NCBI GenBank assembly: GCA_964444665.1
Contig: CAYUIE010000007.1
Span: 1 to 64,000, forward strand
Reading direction: 5' to 3'
From: CAYZTY01 sp964444665
GTDB lineage: Bacteria; Planctomycetota; Phycisphaerae; Sedimentisphaerales; CAYZTY01
Length of the DNA: 64,000 bases
Notes under the pieces: generated by a model
The model's database searches: none
Told to the model about the DNA's origin: nothing
The model's input: the letters and a program-made list of their open reading frames with translations, nothing else
Program-made: the position numbers and the translations under genes
Part shown: in pieces, positions 60,891 through 64,000 of the stretch
Position numbering within the stretch: position 1 is the first letter of the stretch
Layout of the letters: each line of letters starts with the position of its first letter

Positions 60891-61763
60891 CTACCAATTT
60901 GTGACGGCGTTATCACCAATTCTTGGCTGATATTGAACCAGTTCCAGTACACCCGCTGCCTGGTCCGGCTCAACATCCGTAACCAGAATATCACATACGA
61001 ATAAATCACCACGGATTACATGGAATCTTTGTCCTTCCCTTACGCCGTCAGCAGAGCCGATAGATATTGTAGCCAGAGAATTTTTCATGTCTACATTCGA
61101 AACTAATGCCTGCAGCGAGACTTGGTCTGTGGTTGGCCAGGCAGCAGAGGCCTTATCCTTTGGCTGAGTAACGGGCTGAGGCTTTTCAACCTCTTCTCCT
61201 GTGCTACCTACAAACTGCTCAATCAAGCTCTCCAACGTAACTTTTTCTTCGAGAAGTCTTCTTCTTTCGGCTTCCAGCGATTCAAGCTCGACTATTTTCT
61301 CATCGAGTGTTGCCGTTATCTCATTAAGATATTGGCGGTCAGTTGCGCGCTGCTCTCGAAGCTTGTCCAGTTCGGTTCGTGCGAGTCGCAGCGATTGATC
61401 CATATCTGATACCGTCTGGTTAAAACCGCTAATTACCGCTGCATAGCCGGATATCCTCTCCTCAAGTTCCACTCGGCTTCTTTCGGTGTTGCTAAGCTTG
61501 GTTTGCAACTGGTTCTTTTCAATTTGAAGCTGCTGAATTTTCTCGTTCAAGTTGTCGACCAGCTGTTGGTGTGCGACAGTTTGTTCATTTCTTTGCCGTA
61601 TAAGCGCGGCATTTTTCCCCATTATTGCCTGACTATTTGCCTTTTCTTCCTCGTATAGGAGTTTGTAGTTTTCAGTCGTTGAGACATAGGTTACCACAAT
61701 CCCCGTGAGAAAAATCGAGGATAACGTCAGTAAGACTATCAGCACTTTCGTAAGCGTACTCAA
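60891..61763 (-). CDS. Coiled-coil envelope protein
   Basis: 290 residues. One N-terminal membrane helix (KVLIVLLTLSSIFLTGIVV) is followed by a long heptad-rich coiled coil at about 30-190 (NEKIQQLQIEKNQLQTKLSN, EERISGYAAVISGFNQTV). A Pro/Lys linker and a small C-terminal beta domain come next (ATISIGSADGVREGQRFHVI, ELVQYQPRIGDNAVTNW), similar in style to MreC or FlgT-like beta folds. Periplasmic orientation is expected. Adjacent to mreB in the same orientation, so a structural role in the envelope is a fair guess. Confidence 0.6.
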   Translation of the reverse strand: MSTLTKVLIVLLTLSSIFLTGIVVTYVSTTENYKLLYEEEKANSQAIMGKNAALIRQRNEQTVAHQQLVDNLNEKIQQLQIEKNQLQTKLSNTERSRVELEERISGYAAVISGFNQTVSDMDQSLRLARTELDKLREQRATDRQYLNEITATLDEKIVELESLEAERRRLLEEKVTLESLIEQFVGSTGEEVEKPQPVTQPKDKASAAWPTTDQVSLQALVSNVDMKNSLATISIGSADGVREGQRFHVIRGDLFVCDILVTDVEPDQAAGVLELVQYQPRIGDNAVTNW

Positions 61764-62029
61764 TGAATGCTCCTTTCATACCCTGTAAGGCAAATTGACC
61801 GGATTATCTTACAATACCGGCCTTAGTGAATCAACAGTTATTTATTTTCTGCCGGCTATATTAACCTGACAGGATTAATATATAGAAATTCCCTTTATTA
61901 AGATTTTACGGTTATCTTCCGGTAGAGTCAAGTTAATTTTAGGATACCCCAAAAGGGAAATTGCGACACCAGCCAGATTGACTGCTGCACTATCATTTGC
62001 AGCTAAGAAAGGTGTGATAATATGCTGAT

Positions 62030-63055
62030 TTACTGTTGAAGCATGAAGACTGCCTGTGCTGCAGCAAGGCGTACGGCTTTAGACTCGTTTTTCAGCAGCT
62101 TCGGCAGAAATTTTACAAGGTGAGGCGTTCCTATTCGGGCAATAGCTCGTGCTGCAAGGACATTTCTACGCTCATTTGCCTGGGTATCTTCACGAGGAGG
62201 GGGATTTCTTAAAAACTCGAGGACCTCGGGTTCTCCGGTTGTCTGCTTTAAGGTGCCAAGCTGTTCGGCCGCCGCCAGACGTATCTCAAGGAGTTCGTCG
62301 TCAAGCATTGTAATGAGTGCATTTTTCGCCTGCTGGGTTCGCAGGGAGCCCATTGCTCTTATACCCATAATCCTGTCGTCAGCATAGGCGTTTATTAGCA
62401 TTGCCCAGATTGTGGGGTAAATTTTCTCGTCTCCGAGCATCGCTATTGCCTCAACGGCCTGAAAACGGACTTTATCATCGGAATCCGCTGCCCGCAGTGC
62501 CCAGTACAAGTCCTTTAACGCTTCTTTATTGCCAAGTAAACCAAGTAGAAGGGCGGCATTGGCTCTGACAGTTTTGTTTTCACTTAAAATTGCGTCTCTT
62601 AGAAACCGGGTGTAGTTGCCATCGCGCAGCTTAGTCAATGCATAAGCGGCGGCGATTCTAACATTCTGGTCTTCGTCCTGAAGGAGCTTCTTTACAGCTT
62701 TTTTCCCTCCGTAGTATCTTAATTCACCTACAGCGATGGCCAAGGCAAATCTTACCGGCACAAAATCGTCATTTAGTAAGGCCACGACATTTGGCATCAA
62801 ATCCATCCTGCGGCTCACTGAAACAACTTCGATTGCATTCGTTTTGACAATAGGGCTACTATCCACAAGTGCTTCGCGAACTTCTTGTGTAGCCTGTATG
62901 TTCAGAGAGGCAAGAGACTTTGAGACAAAGACGGAAGTTGTATCAGATGCTCCGGGAGGTTGTGGGGCCCATTGCTCACAGCCTAAGAGAACCGCAGCTG
63001 CGACAACTAAGAGAGATGAGTAAAAGACGAGTTTATTGTTCAATATATTTTTCAT
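62030..63055 (-). CDS. HEAT-repeat lipoprotein
   Basis: 341 residues. The signal peptide ends in a lipobox, VAAAVLLGCEQW, so it is a probable outer- or inner-membrane lipoprotein. The rest is about eight HEAT/PBS-lyase-like helical repeats, for example KKLLQDEDQNVRIAAAYALT, VRANAALLLGLLGNKEALKD and LLDDELLEIRLAAAEQLGTL-like units. Such solenoids mediate protein contacts; no enzymatic residues seen. The 266-bp gap to the coiled-coil gene shows nothing I can identify. Confidence 0.72.
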   Translation of the reverse strand: MKNILNNKLVFYSSLLVVAAAVLLGCEQWAPQPPGASDTTSVFVSKSLASLNIQATQEVREALVDSSPIVKTNAIEVVSVSRRMDLMPNVVALLNDDFVPVRFALAIAVGELRYYGGKKAVKKLLQDEDQNVRIAAAYALTKLRDGNYTRFLRDAILSENKTVRANAALLLGLLGNKEALKDLYWALRAADSDDKVRFQAVEAIAMLGDEKIYPTIWAMLINAYADDRIMGIRAMGSLRTQQAKNALITMLDDELLEIRLAAAEQLGTLKQTTGEPEVLEFLRNPPPREDTQANERRNVLAARAIARIGTPHLVKFLPKLLKNESKAVRLAAAQAVFMLQQ

Positions 63056-63119
63056 TTTATGTGTCCCGAGAGTCTTATGTTTTGCCTGTGAGTTGTTAGT
63101 TTTTTAGGTGTCATACTTA

Positions 63120-64000
63120 TTAATTTTCTTTAAGCTTAGACTTTGAGTTTTTCTTGGCCGGGGACGGCGTTAGCGAGCCCCGTCTCACAATGAGTCTTGA
63201 AATCCAGATTATTGTAAACAACATGGGAAAGACAGCACAGCAAAAATCCAGCCATCTGCCATATTTACTGAAGAAAGTAATTCTTTTATCGATGGTTATT
63301 CTGTCTACAAGCCAGCCGCTGATACCCTGGCGGGTGACGGCCCTGAGAGGCAGAGTGCCGGTAATAAAATCGTTCCGGATTCTGCCAACAGAGTCAATAA
63401 GGCAGCTTATGCCCGTATTAACACTGCGTAGAATAGCGAGCCTGTTTTCAACGGCCCTGAATACACAGATGGCCATATGCTGTTCCAGTTCAGTACTCGG
63501 AAGGACCTTCTGGTCCTTAAACCTTACAAACCAGCCGTCATTACTTATATTCAAAAGCCAGTCGACCTGCTTTTCGGCCCGGTCTTTTCGAAAATATCTT
63601 AGGCCTGGTTGGCTGATTGCAAAATTTCTGGCGATTGCAGGCACGGTATCCTCGTAACAAATCATTACTCCGAATTTGTAATTTTTTACGGATTTTGGGG
63701 AGGATGTTTTTTCGGCGCTGCTCATTTCAAAGATGGTGTATTGTGTGCCCGCGGTCAGATTGTAGTCATAATCGTATGGAGTAAATTTCATAAGAAGCCT
63801 GTAAAGGAATGGGATAGTATCTTTGAAAGGTACGAACTCGCCAAACGGCACAAGATGAATCTTATCGTAGCGTTTTGTCTCTTGTCCGTCTGGCCGATAG
63901 AGAAATGCGGAGTTGTAATTTCCCGTAAAAGTAATGTTTCCCTGGTCTATTCCGAGCTTTGCTCCGTGGGCTCCGATGAGCAGGTATGCAGTTTCTTTGG
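63120..64000 (-). CDS. lnt: Apolipoprotein N-acyltransferase, C-terminal part
   Basis: The frame continues to the window edge, so only the last ~293 codons are seen. Nitrilase-like domain: ETAYLLIGAHGAKLGIDQGN, catalytic Lys in YDKIHLVPFGEFVPF, catalytic Cys in FGVMICYEDTVPAIA, and the substrate loop LLNISNDGWF. A C-terminal membrane helix (FCCAVFPMLFTIIWISRLIV) closes the protein, as in the family. The third catalytic residue (Glu) would lie upstream, outside the window. The enzyme N-acylates lipoproteins, fitting the HEAT lipoprotein next to it. The GTG at 63851 is inside the domain and is not the start. Confidence 0.9.
   Translation of the reverse strand, partial: KETAYLLIGAHGAKLGIDQGNITFTGNYNSAFLYRPDGQETKRYDKIHLVPFGEFVPFKDTIPFLYRLLMKFTPYDYDYNLTAGTQYTIFEMSSAEKTSSPKSVKNYKFGVMICYEDTVPAIARNFAISQPGLRYFRKDRAEKQVDWLLNISNDGWFVRFKDQKVLPSTELEQHMAICVFRAVENRLAILRSVNTGISCLIDSVGRIRNDFITGTLPLRAVTRQGISGWLVDRITIDKRITFFSKYGRWLDFCCAVFPMLFTIIWISRLIVRRGSLTPSPAKKNSKSKLKEN

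Overview
The window reads as a chromosomal segment of a Planctomycetota bacterium, most probably class Phycisphaerae. The main clues are a secreted DUF11 protein ending in the degenerate dockerin-like tail (NGDCRVNFLDFVVLG) common in that class, RHS proteins with a membrane-hairpin insert, Rrf2-cysE-nifU-nifS gene order, and a cell-wall cluster in which mraZ, rsmH, a LysM protein, ftsL and ftsI face mreB-mreC-mreD-mrdA. The species cannot be named from the sequence.

Layout. 1-6.6 kb: an accessory array of three 5'-truncated RHS modules. Two end in different nuclease-like tips, each followed by its own candidate immunity gene; the third is only a stub. A tRNA-Leu(CAA) follows at 6.65 kb. 6.8-8.2 kb: two isoprenylcysteine-methyltransferase-like membrane proteins. 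8.2-14.1 kb (minus): a sulfur/Fe-S operon read rrf2, cysE, nadA, metY, nifU, nifS. 14.6-21 kb: a glycosyltransferase fused to an alpha-helical toroid, exonuclease III, and a secreted repeat protein. 21-31 kb: two overlapping micro-ORFs, transketolase, phosphofructokinase, mfd, a parvulin lipoprotein, acpS, and a HIT-like nucleotidyltransferase. 31.4-34.8 kb: a B12-binding radical SAM protein and mnmG. 34.8-40.5 kb (minus): a five-gene sugar operon (Zn-alcohol dehydrogenase, LsrF-type aldolase, ribulose-5-P epimerase, SDR, class II aldolase). 40.6 kb: tRNA-Gly(TCC).

40.9-49.5 kb is a compact phage-derived element: a 345-bp direct repeat present twice, each copy with a symmetric array of ATGTCCG sites; a 22-bp operator-like palindrome; HK97-type prohead protease; major capsid protein; a small virion-type protein; a short tape-measure-like protein; a zinc-ribbon protein; a tandem trio of paralogous unknown proteins; and a putative DNA-binding protein. 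I find no integrase, terminase, portal, baseplate or lysis gene. This is the strongest candidate for an undescribed system.

49.7-64 kb is the cell-wall and shape region. The plus-strand mraZ-rsmH-LysM-ftsL-ftsI operon converges on the minus-strand mreB-mreC-mreD-mrdA set, with a zinc-ribbon membrane protein at the junction. Upstream on the minus strand are a 49-aa membrane protein, a coiled-coil envelope protein, a HEAT-repeat lipoprotein, and the C-terminal part of apolipoprotein N-acyltransferase running off the window end. Housekeeping genes are intact. The accessory signal is concentrated in the RHS array and the capsid cassette, both of which abut tRNA genes.
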